From the NCBI GenBank assembly GCA_020633975.1, contig JACKCR010000002.1:930001-994000 (forward strand): a stretch of DNA of 64,000 nt, in the 5' to 3' direction. The notes under the pieces are model-generated. The model had not been told where the DNA came from. It saw nothing but the letters and a program-made list of their open reading frames with translations, and made no database searches. The DNA is from Candidatus Eiseniibacteriota bacterium. Its GTDB lineage: Bacteria > Eisenbacteria > RBG-16-71-46 > CAIMUX01. This document shows positions 16,598 through 25,828 of the stretch, piece after piece. How positions within the stretch are numbered: position 1 is the first letter of the stretch; every line of letters starts with the position of its first letter. The translations under genes were made by a program, and so were the position numbers.

Positions 16598-19488
16598 GGG
16601 AGGTTTCCTTGGGGAGGTTTGGTGCTCCTAGGCGCGACGCCCGCTCGGGCCGATTCGGTGGCCGTCCGGTCCTCGTCGCATCTCTGGTTCTCTTCGGGCT
16701 CGTCGTGCTTCCCGCGGTCATGGCACGGTCCGCGAGTGCAGACCGTCGTTCGATCCCTCCCGCCGCCGGCGTCGGCGCCTGGGCGACCGACTTCGGTGCG
16801 CAGGGGGTGGACGGAGTCGCCCATGCTGTCATCGCACGCTCCGATGGCCTTTGGATCGGCGGGGAGTTCGGGGTCGCCGGCGACCGAGTCGCCCAAAACG
16901 TGGCGCACTTCACCGGGGCCGAGTGGGTCGACGCCGGGGCGTTCGACGATCGTGTCTCTTGCTTTGCGCTTCACGAGGACGCGCTCGTAGCAGGAGGTCG
17001 CTTCGAGTTCGCGGACGGCGCGTTGGCGTCGCGGATCGCCGTGCTCGATCCTGAGACGGGTTGGGAGCCGCTGGGTGCGGGGTTCGAGAACCGCACCGCT
17101 CCAGAGGACTGTGAAGTCTTCGCTCTTCTCTCGCTCGAGGGGCGCCTCTACGCAGGCGGCACGTTCACCCACGCGGATGGTGTTCCTGCTGCGGGGCTCG
17201 CAGTGTGGGACGGCGAGAGCTGGTCTGCAGTCCCTGGCGCGGCTCTCGAGGGCACGCGCCTCACCGTGCGCGCTCTCGAGCCGTTCGACGGAGGCATCGC
17301 GGTGGCCGGTCGGTTCGAACGGGCGGGTGCCGTCGAACTCGGGTCGATCGGTGTCTGGCGGGAGGGGGAGTGGACCGCCATCGGGGAAGGCCTCGGAGAC
17401 ATCGTCTACGACCTCGAGACGCACGAGGGCCTTCTCATCGCGGTCGGGTACTTCCGTCTCACGGACCGCGACGACCCGCTCGCCGGGTTCGCGGCCTGGG
17501 ACGGAACGAGCTGGTCTTCCTGGGGCTCGGAGTTCCAAGGGATCGACCCTTCGGTACGCTGCGTGGCGGAGTTCCGCGGTGAGCTCATCGTGGCCGGTGA
17601 CTTCACGGAGATCAGCAACGCGCGGTACTCGCAGATCGCGAGGTGGAACGGCACTTCCTGGCAGCGGATGTCGAGCGGATTCATCGAGACCGGCGCGGTG
17701 TACGACCTCGGACTCTACGGATCGACTCTCGTCGCCGCCGGCAGCTTCTGGAATGCGGCCGGCCACAGCTGCTGGGGGCTTGCGAGGTGGGGTGGGTCCG
17801 CCTGGAACCCGATCGGATTCGAGCACGGCATCCACGGAGAGGTGTCCTCCATGTCAGCCGACGGCGAGAGCATCCTCATCGGCGGCCAGTTCGAGCGCGC
17901 GGGTCGGGTCCTAGGCGACAACACCTCGCTCTGGAACGGCGACGCGTGGGTCCCGTTGGGTGCGGACTTCAATCGGTCTGTTTCCGCCGTCCTCGTTGCC
18001 GAGAGCGGCGAGTACTTCTGCGCCGGTTCCTTCACCGACTATGACGGAACCGTCATCGCGCGGAACGTCGCCTACTATGCGGACGGTGAGTGGCTGTCTC
18101 CACGAGGTGGCGCGAGCGCCGTCTGCTGGGCCCTCACATCGTTCCAAGGCCGCCCCGTCGTGGGCGGCACGTTTCGTCGTGCCGGGGGCTTTCCGGCGGA
18201 ACGCGTCGCGTCCTGGAACGGGACGACCTGGGATGCGTTCGGCGCCGGAGTGGATGACGCGGTCCGCGCACTGCTCGGTGTCGGGCGCGAACTCTACGTC
18301 GGCGGCGAGTTCCGCATGGCGGGCGGAGTGGAGTCGTCTCGGTTCGCGTACTGGAGTGAGGACACCCGCTCCTGGTTCACCTTCCCGTCCGGTCCGAACG
18401 ATGATGTGCTCGCGCTCGCCCAGTACGGCTCCCAGATCGTTGCCGGCGGAGATTTCTCCGCCGTGGACGGGTTCGACGTAGGTCGGATCGCGGCCTGGGA
18501 CGGAACAGGCTGGTCGACGTTCGGTGACGGGTTCGACGGGTCCGTTCGCGCGCTCACGGTGCACGAGGGTCGACTCGTCGCCGGGGGCACGTTCACTCAT
18601 GCCGACGGCAAGCCCGCCCCTGGCCTCGCCTTCTGGGACGGCGCCGGATGGAACGCGGTCGACGGCGGAGTGGAGGGACACGAAGCCGCTGTGAACGCGC
18701 TTCTCTCTCACGGAGAGGACCTCGTCCTCGGCGGAGACTTCGCCGTCGCTGGAGGCACGGTCGCTCTCGGCTTCGCCATCCGTACCGGCCCGCTCGAGCT
18801 CGAGGTGTGGCCCGGTGACTGCAACAACGACGGGCGGGTAGATGGCTTCGATCTCCTGGCCCTGGCCCGCCAGTGGGACCGCATCGGCCCCTCGCGAACC
18901 GAGACCGGCACGGACTGGTCTCCCTCCGTCGCCGAAGACTGGGAGCCCGTGCAGGCGACCTATGCCGATGCCGACGGTTCCGGTCAGGTCGATCTGAACG
19001 ATGTCGTCGCCGTGATCGAGAACTGGGGAGAAGACCGCACCGAAAGCCTCGACGGAGCCACCACACCGGCCGTCCTACCGGAGGACCTGACCTGGCTCGA
19101 GTCGTTCCCGCCGGAGCAGCTCCTGGCGCTCTCGCAGCGGCTCGAGGGCCGCGGAGGCGTCGCCCGGGAGCTCTCCGCGCAGATCGACGAGATCCTCTCG
19201 GGGAGTGCGTCGCCGAGCGCTGGATGGTCCAGTTGGGTACGACTGGCGGCGAGCCCCACTGCGGCGTCTCCGAAGCTCTTGCTCGAGCTTCCCGAACCGA
19301 GCCTCGTGCGGGTGGAAGTCATCGACGTTGCGGGCCGGAGACTCTCCGACCGGACACACGTGTTGGAGACGGGGACGCAGGAGTTGGATGTGTCGGCGGG
19401 ACGGAACGACCTAGAGTCCGGCGTCTACTTCGTTCGGGTCACGTCCGCGGACCACGCGCGGACGCTTCGATTCGTGCGGCTTCGCTGA
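16594..19488 (+). CDS. Secreted propeller-repeat protein with dockerin and FlgD/T9SS-like C-terminal domain
   Basis: 964 residues from GTG 16594, which overlaps the previous stop (GTGA) and follows GAGGCGGAG. The signal peptide ends near RSASA. About a dozen repeats of roughly 50-60 residues follow, each with a GGxF..AGG core (for example IGGEFGVAGDRVA, VAGGRFEFADGAL) and a W.G..W strand, predicting a beta-propeller or propeller pair. A type I dockerin with two calcium loops comes next: DCNNDGRVDGFD near residue 741 and DADGSGQVDLND near 791. The last 80 residues form an FlgD-like/T9SS type A sorting-like domain ending in VYFVRVTSADHARTLRF. A terminator-like stem lies just downstream. Confidence 0.85.
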   Translation: MREVSLGRFGAPRRDARSGRFGGRPVLVASLVLFGLVVLPAVMARSASADRRSIPPAAGVGAWATDFGAQGVDGVAHAVIARSDGLWIGGEFGVAGDRVAQNVAHFTGAEWVDAGAFDDRVSCFALHEDALVAGGRFEFADGALASRIAVLDPETGWEPLGAGFENRTAPEDCEVFALLSLEGRLYAGGTFTHADGVPAAGLAVWDGESWSAVPGAALEGTRLTVRALEPFDGGIAVAGRFERAGAVELGSIGVWREGEWTAIGEGLGDIVYDLETHEGLLIAVGYFRLTDRDDPLAGFAAWDGTSWSSWGSEFQGIDPSVRCVAEFRGELIVAGDFTEISNARYSQIARWNGTSWQRMSSGFIETGAVYDLGLYGSTLVAAGSFWNAAGHSCWGLARWGGSAWNPIGFEHGIHGEVSSMSADGESILIGGQFERAGRVLGDNTSLWNGDAWVPLGADFNRSVSAVLVAESGEYFCAGSFTDYDGTVIARNVAYYADGEWLSPRGGASAVCWALTSFQGRPVVGGTFRRAGGFPAERVASWNGTTWDAFGAGVDDAVRALLGVGRELYVGGEFRMAGGVESSRFAYWSEDTRSWFTFPSGPNDDVLALAQYGSQIVAGGDFSAVDGFDVGRIAAWDGTGWSTFGDGFDGSVRALTVHEGRLVAGGTFTHADGKPAPGLAFWDGAGWNAVDGGVEGHEAAVNALLSHGEDLVLGGDFAVAGGTVALGFAIRTGPLELEVWPGDCNNDGRVDGFDLLALARQWDRIGPSRTETGTDWSPSVAEDWEPVQATYADADGSGQVDLNDVVAVIENWGEDRTESLDGATTPAVLPEDLTWLESFPPEQLLALSQRLEGRGGVARELSAQIDEILSGSASPSAGWSSWVRLAASPTAASPKLLLELPEPSLVRVEVIDVAGRRLSDRTHVLETGTQELDVSAGRNDLESGVYFVRVTSADHARTLRFVRLR

Positions 19489-19492
19489 CGAG

Positions 19493-19530
19493 AAAAACCC
19501 TCGCCGACGGGTCCGCCGTCGACGAGGGTT
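19493..19530 (-). terminator. Rho-independent terminator for ctpA, between convergent genes
   Basis: Inverted repeat of 15 bases (19496-19510 and 19516-19530, one mismatch) around a five-base loop. On the minus strand the stem is followed by five T (19497-19493), an intrinsic terminator for the protease gene. The plus-strand side lacks a T run but may still help end the propeller-protein transcript. Confidence 0.8.
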
Positions 19531-19556
19531 CGCAGTCTCGACCGATCTGGTTCGGC

Positions 19557-21188
19557 CTAGTTGTTGTCGAAGACCGGGCCCGGTTCTCCGTCCGTGACTC
19601 TGCGCGCCATCAGCTTCGCTTCCGGCAGGAGGCTCATCGCCTCGGCGAGTTCGGGGTCCGCCTCGATCAGGATCTGATACCGCTGCGGCTCGCCCCAGAG
19701 GGTGCGGGCGATTTCCGCCTTGATCGAGCGCTCGACGAGCTCGCGGTGCACGGCGAGCGAGTCGGCCGAGTACTCGAGCTCCCGCGAGTCCAGGAACTTC
19801 TCGAACGCGCTGAGATCCTTGTCCGAGAGCTGGAAGTTGCGACGGAAGAGGTCGAAGTCCTGCTCCTTGGCGTCGAGTCCGTTCTGGGACACGTAGACCG
19901 GTGCGAAGTCGAAGAATGCGCGGTCTGCGTTGAGCTGGGTCGTCGCTTCGGAGTTCGGATAGGCGAGGTCGACTTCCACGTCGGGGAAGATGCCGCCGCC
20001 GCCGAGAACGGTCCGGTTTCCGGCAGTACGGAACTTCTCGATCGTCGTGTCGGCCACCGCCTGCTCGTGGTTCGCCTCGATCTCGTCGAGCGTTTCCGCG
20101 GAGAGATAGGCGTCCCGGTCGCTGTAGTCCCGCTGGATGAGACGACCGCTCGGCGTGTAGTAGCGCGCGACCGTGAGGAGCAGCGCGGCGCCGTTCTTGA
20201 GCTTGTACTGGCGCTGGACGAGCCCCTTGCCGAACGTGGTCTGTCCGACGATGAGCGCCCGATCCCAGTCCTGGAGAGCGCCGGAGACGATCTCGGAGGC
20301 GGACGCACTGCCGTGGTCGACCATGACGATGAGCGGCTGCTCGGTGAAACGGCCGCGACCGGTCGTGTAGTAGTCCTCGCTCGCGTCGGGGAGACGGCCC
20401 CGCGTGTAGACGATCCGCTTGTCGCCGGTGAGGAACATGTCCGACACCTCGATCGCCTCGTTGAGGTAGCCGCCCGAGTTCCCGCGGAGGTCGAGGATCA
20501 TCTGCTCCATGCCCTTGCCCTTGAGGTCCTCGATCGCCTCCCCGAGCTCGTCACTGGTCGTGGCGCTGAACCGGTTCATCCGGACGTAGCCGATGTTGTC
20601 CGAGAGCATGAAGTGATAGGGGACGGACAGGATCGGAATCTCGTCCCGGACGATGTCGAACTCGAGGAGCTCGTCGTGGCCTTCCCGTTCGACCGAGACA
20701 TGAACCGTGGTGCCGCGCGGGCCGCGGAGCTTGTCGAACACCTCTTCCCGGGTGATGCCCTTGGCCGACTCGCCTTCGATCTTCGCGATCACGTCGCCGG
20801 CGCGGATACCGAGCTTGTAGGACGGAGAGCCTTCGATCGGGGAGATGACGGTCAGCTTGCCTTCGACGATGTCGAACGAGACGCCGATGCCGTAGTAGGT
20901 ACCGCGGTTCCGTTCCTGCATCCGTCCGAAGCGGTCCGCATCGAGGTAGTTGCTGTGCGGATCGAGCTCCTCGAGCATCCCGGTGATCGCTCCGTCGATC
21001 AGCTCTTCTCCGTCCACCTCGTCGACGTAGTTGTCGCTGATGTGGCCCAGCACCTGGGAGAACACGCCCAGCTGGTTGTAGATCGAGTTCCCGTACGCCA
21101 TCACGTTGCCGAGGAAGATGAACCCGGCCAAGATCCCGACGACGACCAGCAACGTGCTAGCGAAGTAGAAAACGCGCTTTCCGCTCAT
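19557..21188 (-). CDS. C-terminal processing peptidase, S41 family (CtpA/Prc)
   Basis: Periplasmic serine protease. An uncleaved signal/anchor helix (YFASTLLVVVGILAGFIFLG) is followed by the N-terminal helical region. A PDZ domain (about 95-180) contains GIGVSFDIVEGKLTVISPI and LGIRAGDVIAKIEG. The S41 domain has the catalytic serine in GSASASEIVSGAL and the lysine in TFGKGLVQ, with DLRGNSGGYLNEAI before them. It is expected to trim C-termini of envelope proteins. ATG 21188 is chosen because GGGAG lies just upstream; an ATG 24 codons further upstream adds a non-signal-like leader. It is convergent with the surface-protein run and ends at its own terminator. Confidence 0.93.
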   Translation of the reverse strand: MSGKRVFYFASTLLVVVGILAGFIFLGNVMAYGNSIYNQLGVFSQVLGHISDNYVDEVDGEELIDGAITGMLEELDPHSNYLDADRFGRMQERNRGTYYGIGVSFDIVEGKLTVISPIEGSPSYKLGIRAGDVIAKIEGESAKGITREEVFDKLRGPRGTTVHVSVEREGHDELLEFDIVRDEIPILSVPYHFMLSDNIGYVRMNRFSATTSDELGEAIEDLKGKGMEQMILDLRGNSGGYLNEAIEVSDMFLTGDKRIVYTRGRLPDASEDYYTTGRGRFTEQPLIVMVDHGSASASEIVSGALQDWDRALIVGQTTFGKGLVQRQYKLKNGAALLLTVARYYTPSGRLIQRDYSDRDAYLSAETLDEIEANHEQAVADTTIEKFRTAGNRTVLGGGGIFPDVEVDLAYPNSEATTQLNADRAFFDFAPVYVSQNGLDAKEQDFDLFRRNFQLSDKDLSAFEKFLDSRELEYSADSLAVHRELVERSIKAEIARTLWGEPQRYQILIEADPELAEAMSLLPEAKLMARRVTDGEPGPVFDNN

Positions 21189-21518
21189 GTCCGCTCCCGT
21201 GGGGTGGGGTTTCGGAGGGACAGTCTCCCTGCTGTCCGTTCCTATGTCGCGAGCATACACCGATTTGCGGCTGCGGTTCGGGGCTTTTGCGCCGTTTTGT
21301 GACCTTTTGGCGCGTCCCCGGTCTCGAATTGCAACCGCGTGTGGTTACTCGTATCGTCACCGTTTGCCGATTCCAACAGGTGAAGCCATCTAGAGAATTG
21401 GATGCTCTAGAACGGGATCGGTCACACCGAGTTCAAAGGGAGGCGCCTCTCCGGCGGCGGAGGTGATCCCGACAGTGGGGAGTTCTCTGGAACCGGCGAG
21501 CAGAGTGGAGATGGGCGG
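21189..21518. other. Divergent intergenic region between ctpA and the epimerase gene
   Basis: 330 bases separating two divergently transcribed genes, so promoters for both should lie here. It is less GC-rich than the flanks around 21260-21400. I see no clear paired -35/-10 boxes, palindromic operator or RNA structure that I could assign. Confidence 0.4.
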
Positions 21519-22520
21519 ATGAAAGTCTTCCTCACCGGTGGAACTGGATACCTCGGGAGCCAGCTGCTCGAGGGGCTGCTGGACGCGGGACACGAAGTGA
21601 GCGCTTTGACCCGCCGCCCCCGCACCGACGACGAGCGCCCAGGCCTTCGCTGGGTGCTCGGGGATCTCGGAGAGCGCCTGCCCGAAGCTTCGGAGTTCAA
21701 CCAACACGCGGTCGTCGTCCATTCCGCGGCCATGGTGAAGACCTGGGCGCCGGACCCCACGGAGTTCGATCGGGTCAACGTCCTGGCCTATCAAAAACTC
21801 CTCGAACGATGCGCCATCGCCGGGGTGACCAAGGTCGTTCACACCTCCAGCTTCTTCAGCCTCGGCCCCTCGCCGTCGCCCACGCCGATCGACGAGAAGA
21901 GTCGGGCCGAGCGGACCCATTTCTACACGGACTACGAACGGACCAAGTACTTGGCGGACCAAGTCACCGATCGCTTTCTCGACAAGGGGCTCCCGATCGT
22001 CACCCTCTACCCGACCATCCTGTTCGGACCGGGGAAGTGCACGGACGGCAACCTCCTTGGGAAGCTCGCGTACTGGGTCCGCGAAGGCACGTTCCCGGGG
22101 CAGATCGGCTCCGGCCGGCAGGTTTGGAACTACGCCTTCGTCCCCGACGTGGTCGCGGGGCATGTTGCCGCGATCGAGCGGGGGATGGGTGGGCACAAGT
22201 TCATCCTCGGGGGCGAGAACATCGCTCTAAGCGACATCCTGCGGATGATTTTCACCAAGCTGGACAAGCCAGTGAAGATGCGGACGATTCCGGTACCGAT
22301 CGCCGAAACTTTGGGTCGTTTGATGGAGTTCGGCGCCCGATTCACCAAGAAGGCGCCCGAGCTGACGCGGGGTGCGGCGGGCGCCTACAGGGAGCATTGG
22401 GCCTACAGCTCGACGAGGGCGGAGCGGGCCCTGGGCTACACGATCACGCCGCTCGACGAAGCACTCGACCAGACCGTGGACTGGGTCCGTGGTCTGGAAA
22501 GTTGGGGAGACTCCGAATGA
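21519..22520 (+). CDS. NAD-dependent epimerase/dehydratase of the extended SDR family (HpnA/dihydroflavonol-reductase-like)
   Basis: The Rossmann start is VFLTGGTGYLGSQLLEGLL and the catalytic pair is YERTK near residue 147. Length (333) and the middle region TLYPTILFGPGKCTDGN are like the HpnA/dihydroflavonol-4-reductase branch rather than classical UDP-sugar epimerases. The enzyme oxidises or reduces a sugar or lipid-linked substrate; which one cannot be told from sequence. The following DUF92 gene overlaps its stop (ATGA), implying joint expression. Confidence 0.8.
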   Translation: MKVFLTGGTGYLGSQLLEGLLDAGHEVSALTRRPRTDDERPGLRWVLGDLGERLPEASEFNQHAVVVHSAAMVKTWAPDPTEFDRVNVLAYQKLLERCAIAGVTKVVHTSSFFSLGPSPSPTPIDEKSRAERTHFYTDYERTKYLADQVTDRFLDKGLPIVTLYPTILFGPGKCTDGNLLGKLAYWVREGTFPGQIGSGRQVWNYAFVPDVVAGHVAAIERGMGGHKFILGGENIALSDILRMIFTKLDKPVKMRTIPVPIAETLGRLMEFGARFTKKAPELTRGAAGAYREHWAYSSTRAERALGYTITPLDEALDQTVDWVRGLESWGDSE

Positions 22521-23275
22521 ACCTCGCGCCTCCGGCTCCACTCTACCTGACGTTCGGGCTCCCGATCGTTCTGGGCGGACTCGCCTTGGCGCTCGGGTGG
22601 GTTCGACGGTCCGCATTCCTTGCGGGGGTGCCCTTCGGCGCGGCCGTCCTCTGGCTCGGAGGGCTGGGTGGGTTCCTCGTCCTGCTCGGATTCTTCCTCT
22701 GGGGAACGGCGGTGACCCGCCTCGGATACTCGGCGAAGGCCGCCAAGGGGGTTGCGGAGGAACAAGGCGGGCGCAGAGGAAGCAGCCATGTCCTGGCGAA
22801 CTGCGGGGCTGGCCTCCTCGTCCTCGGTCTCCGGGCCATTCTGGTGCGAATGGGAGCGGCGGACGGTATCCCGGAAGAGCCCCTGCTCTGGGCCGCTTTC
22901 GTCGGGAGCTTTGCCGCGGCGGCGTCGGACACGACCAGCTCCGAAATCGGCCAACTCTATGGGAAGCGGACGGTTTCCCTGCGCACGCTGCGGGCCGTGC
23001 CCGTCGGGACGGAGGGGGCGGTGTCCCTCGAGGGGCTCCTCGGTGGGTTGGTGGCTGCAGGCATCTTGGGCGTACTGGGTGGCGTTCTGGGACTTCTCGC
23101 GCCGATTGGGGTCCTCGCTGTGACGATCGGCGGTTTCCTGGGCAACTTGCTCGAGAGTCTGGTCGGGAGCTGGGGACGAAGAATGCTCCCGCACGGTGGG
23201 CTCAACTTCGCGAACACCGTGGTGGGCGCGGGGCTCTCGGCTGCGCTACTGTGGATGGCTCTTCGGCTCGGATAG
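22517..23275 (+). CDS. DUF92 family integral membrane protein
   Basis: 252 residues, about seven hydrophobic helices rich in Gly and Leu. The conserved features of the DUF92/TIGR00297 family are visible: GYSAKAAKGVAEEQGGRRG, AAAASDTTSSEIGQLYGKRT, PVGTEGAVSLEGLLGGLV and NFANTVVGAG. A plant member (VTE6) is phytyl-phosphate kinase and bacterial members are suspected polyprenyl-phosphate enzymes; activity here is inference. It starts in the stop of the epimerase gene. Confidence 0.85.
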   Translation: MNLAPPAPLYLTFGLPIVLGGLALALGWVRRSAFLAGVPFGAAVLWLGGLGGFLVLLGFFLWGTAVTRLGYSAKAAKGVAEEQGGRRGSSHVLANCGAGLLVLGLRAILVRMGAADGIPEEPLLWAAFVGSFAAAASDTTSSEIGQLYGKRTVSLRTLRAVPVGTEGAVSLEGLLGGLVAAGILGVLGGVLGLLAPIGVLAVTIGGFLGNLLESLVGSWGRRMLPHGGLNFANTVVGAGLSAALLWMALRLG

Positions 23276-23426
23276 CGGGCAAAGAGACCGGCGCCGGCGT
23301 TCCCGCGAAGGCGGAATGCGGCCAGGGAAGGTGTGCCGGCGGACCAGGGCAGGCACAGAAGACACAATCGGTTCGAAGGATATCCGGCCGCCGGGACGAT
23401 AAGGGCGTCGAGGAGGAAACCAGCAA

Positions 23427-24728
23427 ATGTCTCTACTGCAGAAGATCGAGCGCCGCGAGGCACACCTCGGAGTGCTCGGGATGGGGTACGTCGGGCTGCC
23501 TTTGGCGATGGAGTTCTGCAAGGCGGGCTTCCACGTCACCGGCTTCGACGTCGACGCCAAGCGAGTCGCCCAGCTCGCGGATGGAATCTCATACATCAAG
23601 GACGTTCCTTCGGAGGAAGTCGCCCGCTTCGTGAAGGAAGGGCTCTTCCGTCCGACGATCGACTTCGACCTTCTCGCCGAAGTCGACACGGTCAACATCT
23701 GTGTTCCGACTCCGCTGCGAAAGACGAAGGACCCGGATGTTTCGTACATCGTGTCCGCGGTGTCGGAGATCAAGAAGCGGCTCCACAGCCCGCAGCTAGT
23801 CTTGCTCGAGAGCACGACCTACCCGGGCACCACCGTCGAACTCGTGCTTCCGGAGCTCGAGGAGACGGGGCTCCAGGTCGGGAAGGACTTCTTCCTCGGC
23901 TTCTCTCCCGAGCGTGTGGACCCGGGCAACCCGGTCTACCAGACGAAGAACATCCCGAAGGTGGTTGGTGGAGTGACGCCCGAGTGTTCGAAGCTCGCGG
24001 CCGCGCTCTACGGTACGGGGATCGACACCGTCGTCCCCGTGAGTTCCCCGCAGGTCGCCGAGATGGTGAAACTGCTCGAGAACACGTTCCGTAGCGTCAA
24101 CATCGGGCTCGTCAACGAGCTCGCGCTCCTCTGCAAGAAGATGGGGATCAACGTCTGGGAAGTGATCGATGCCGCGGCGACCAAGCCGTTCGGTTTCATG
24201 CCGTTCTACCCCGGTCCGGGGCTCGGCGGTCACTGCATCCCGGTCGATCCGTTCTACCTCTCGTGGAAGGCGCGGGCTGCCGGCTTCGAGGCGCGGTTCA
24301 TCGAGCTCGCGGGTATGGTCAACGGAGCCATGCCGGACCACGTGGGCATGCTGGTCGCGCAAGCGCTCAACAACATCGAGCGCTCGGTCAAGGGCAGTCG
24401 CGTGATGGCCCTCGGTGTCGCCTACAAGGCCGACATCGACGACGTCCGCGAGTCACCGGCCCTCGACGTGATCGAGATTCTTCGCCGCATGGGAGCGGAC
24501 GTCGTCTACCACGACCGGTACGTTCCGCATCTTCATCTCGAGTCGGACGGATCCACGATGGAGTCCGTGCCGCTCGACGAGAAAACGCTGGCGAACGTCC
24601 AGTGCGTGGTCGTGACCACGGCACACAAGGGGATCGACTACGGTTGGGTACTTTCCCAGGTTCCCGCCATGGTCGATACGCGCAACTGTCTTCCGAACGT
24701 GGAGGATCCGAAGCTCGTCCGCCTCTAG
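23427..24728 (+). CDS. wbpA: Nucleotide-sugar 6-dehydrogenase, WbpA/TviB-like (UDP-GlcNAc to UDP-GlcNAcA)
   Basis: NAD-dependent four-electron oxidation of a UDP-N-acetylhexosamine at C6. The N-terminal NAD domain begins LGVLGMGYVGLPLAMEF. The central domain has the catalytic cysteine in GPGLGGHCIPVDP (Cys270). The C-terminal UDP-binding domain contains GVAYKADIDDVRESPALDV. Length 433 equals the WbpA group. A GAGGAGGAAACC ribosome site precedes ATG 23427. It opens a group of five sugar-nucleotide genes and is separated from the next by a strong terminator, so it may be expressed alone or with partial read-through. Confidence 0.88.
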   Translation: MSLLQKIERREAHLGVLGMGYVGLPLAMEFCKAGFHVTGFDVDAKRVAQLADGISYIKDVPSEEVARFVKEGLFRPTIDFDLLAEVDTVNICVPTPLRKTKDPDVSYIVSAVSEIKKRLHSPQLVLLESTTYPGTTVELVLPELEETGLQVGKDFFLGFSPERVDPGNPVYQTKNIPKVVGGVTPECSKLAAALYGTGIDTVVPVSSPQVAEMVKLLENTFRSVNIGLVNELALLCKKMGINVWEVIDAAATKPFGFMPFYPGPGLGGHCIPVDPFYLSWKARAAGFEARFIELAGMVNGAMPDHVGMLVAQALNNIERSVKGSRVMALGVAYKADIDDVRESPALDVIEILRRMGADVVYHDRYVPHLHLESDGSTMESVPLDEKTLANVQCVVVTTAHKGIDYGWVLSQVPAMVDTRNCLPNVEDPKLVRL

Positions 24729-24735
24729 CCGGACG

Positions 24736-24768
24736 CCGATTGGAGCCCGCCGGGCTCCGGTCGGTTTT
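24736..24768 (+). terminator. Rho-independent terminator after the nucleotide-sugar dehydrogenase
   Basis: A stem of 14 pairs (24736-24749 with 24751-24764, two of them G-U) closes over a tight loop and is followed directly by TTTT (24765-24768). This is a textbook intrinsic terminator eight bases after the stop. Confidence 0.88.
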
Positions 24769-24856
24769 GGAATGACGGTAGACCGCCACACGGATGCGGT
24801 CGCTCGCCGGACGAAATCGGAGCGGGAAGACGTAGGGGAGCAAGGAGGAGGACTGG

Positions 24857-25828
24857 ATGATCTCAGGTAGCAGATGGATCCTCGTCACCGGGGGTGCCGG
24901 GTTCATCGGAGGACACATCGCCGAGCGGTTGCTGGAGGAGGGGAACAAGGTTCGCATCCTCGACAACTTCTCGACGGGGAGCCGGAAGAACGTCGAACGC
25001 CTCGACGGGCTCGCCCGTGACGGCTACTTCGAGGTCGCCGAGTGTGATCTTCGGGACGCGCAGTCCGTAGAGGACGCGATGCTCGACGTGACGCACGTCG
25101 TCCACCAGGCCGCTCTCCCGAGCGTCGAGCGTTCGATCCAAGCGCCCACGACGACGCACGAGGTGAACACCACCGGAACCCTCCACGTGCTCGAATCCGC
25201 GCGTCGCGGTGACGTCCAGCGAGTGGTGTTTGCGGGATCGTCCAGTGTCTACGGAGACCAGGGCGAGCTCCCGAAGCGCGAGTCGATGCGGCCGATGCCG
25301 AAGTCGCCCTATGCTCTCAGCAAGCAGATGGGTGAGGCCTACTGCTCCCTCTACTCGGAACTCTACGGGCTCGAGACGGTGACGCTTCGTTACTTCAACG
25401 TCTTCGGACCCCGCCAGAATCCGGACTCGCAGTACGCGGCCGTGATTCCTCTCTTCACCCGGGCGATCCTCCGCGGCGACCGGCCGAAGGTGTTCGGTGA
25501 CGGTGGCCAGACGCGCGACTTCACGTTCATTGCGAATGTGGTCGACGCGAACCTCCTCGCTCTCGGAGGAGGCGGAAAGGCCGGGAGCATCTACAACGTC
25601 GCGTGTGGAGACCGGATCTCGCTGCTCGAGCTGCTCTCCGAACTCCAGGGGATCATCGGAACGAAGATCGAACCGGAATTTCATCCGGCGCGAAAGGGCG
25701 ACGTACGAGACTCCCAGGCCGGGATCGAAAAGGCGGTCGAAGAGCTCGGCTTCAAGCCACGAGTCGGATTCCGCGAGGGGCTCACGCAGACGGTGAACTG
25801 GTTCCAGAGCGAGGAGGGTGCGCGATGA
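24857..25828 (+). CDS. UDP-N-acetylglucosamine/glucuronate 4-epimerase-like SDR (WbpP/TviC type)
   Basis: Extended SDR: NAD-binding WILVTGGAGFIGGHIAERLL, substrate motif SSSVYG and catalytic SPYALSKQMGE. The middle part (LRYFNVFGPRQNPDSQYAAV) matches the WbpP/TviC branch, which interconverts UDP-GlcNAc and UDP-GalNAc or their uronic acids. Beside a WbpA/TviB-like dehydrogenase this suggests a galacto-configured product is possible. AGGAGGA lies upstream of ATG 24857. The stop overlaps the start of the following dehydrogenase, coupling them. Confidence 0.85.
   Translation: MISGSRWILVTGGAGFIGGHIAERLLEEGNKVRILDNFSTGSRKNVERLDGLARDGYFEVAECDLRDAQSVEDAMLDVTHVVHQAALPSVERSIQAPTTTHEVNTTGTLHVLESARRGDVQRVVFAGSSSVYGDQGELPKRESMRPMPKSPYALSKQMGEAYCSLYSELYGLETVTLRYFNVFGPRQNPDSQYAAVIPLFTRAILRGDRPKVFGDGGQTRDFTFIANVVDANLLALGGGGKAGSIYNVACGDRISLLELLSELQGIIGTKIEPEFHPARKGDVRDSQAGIEKAVEELGFKPRVGFREGLTQTVNWFQSEEGAR

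Noticed and set aside
18873-21302. 809-codon plus-strand frame across the end of the propeller gene and ctpA
   Set aside because: Runs through a terminator and opposite the certain S41 protease; composition is that of an antisense frame.
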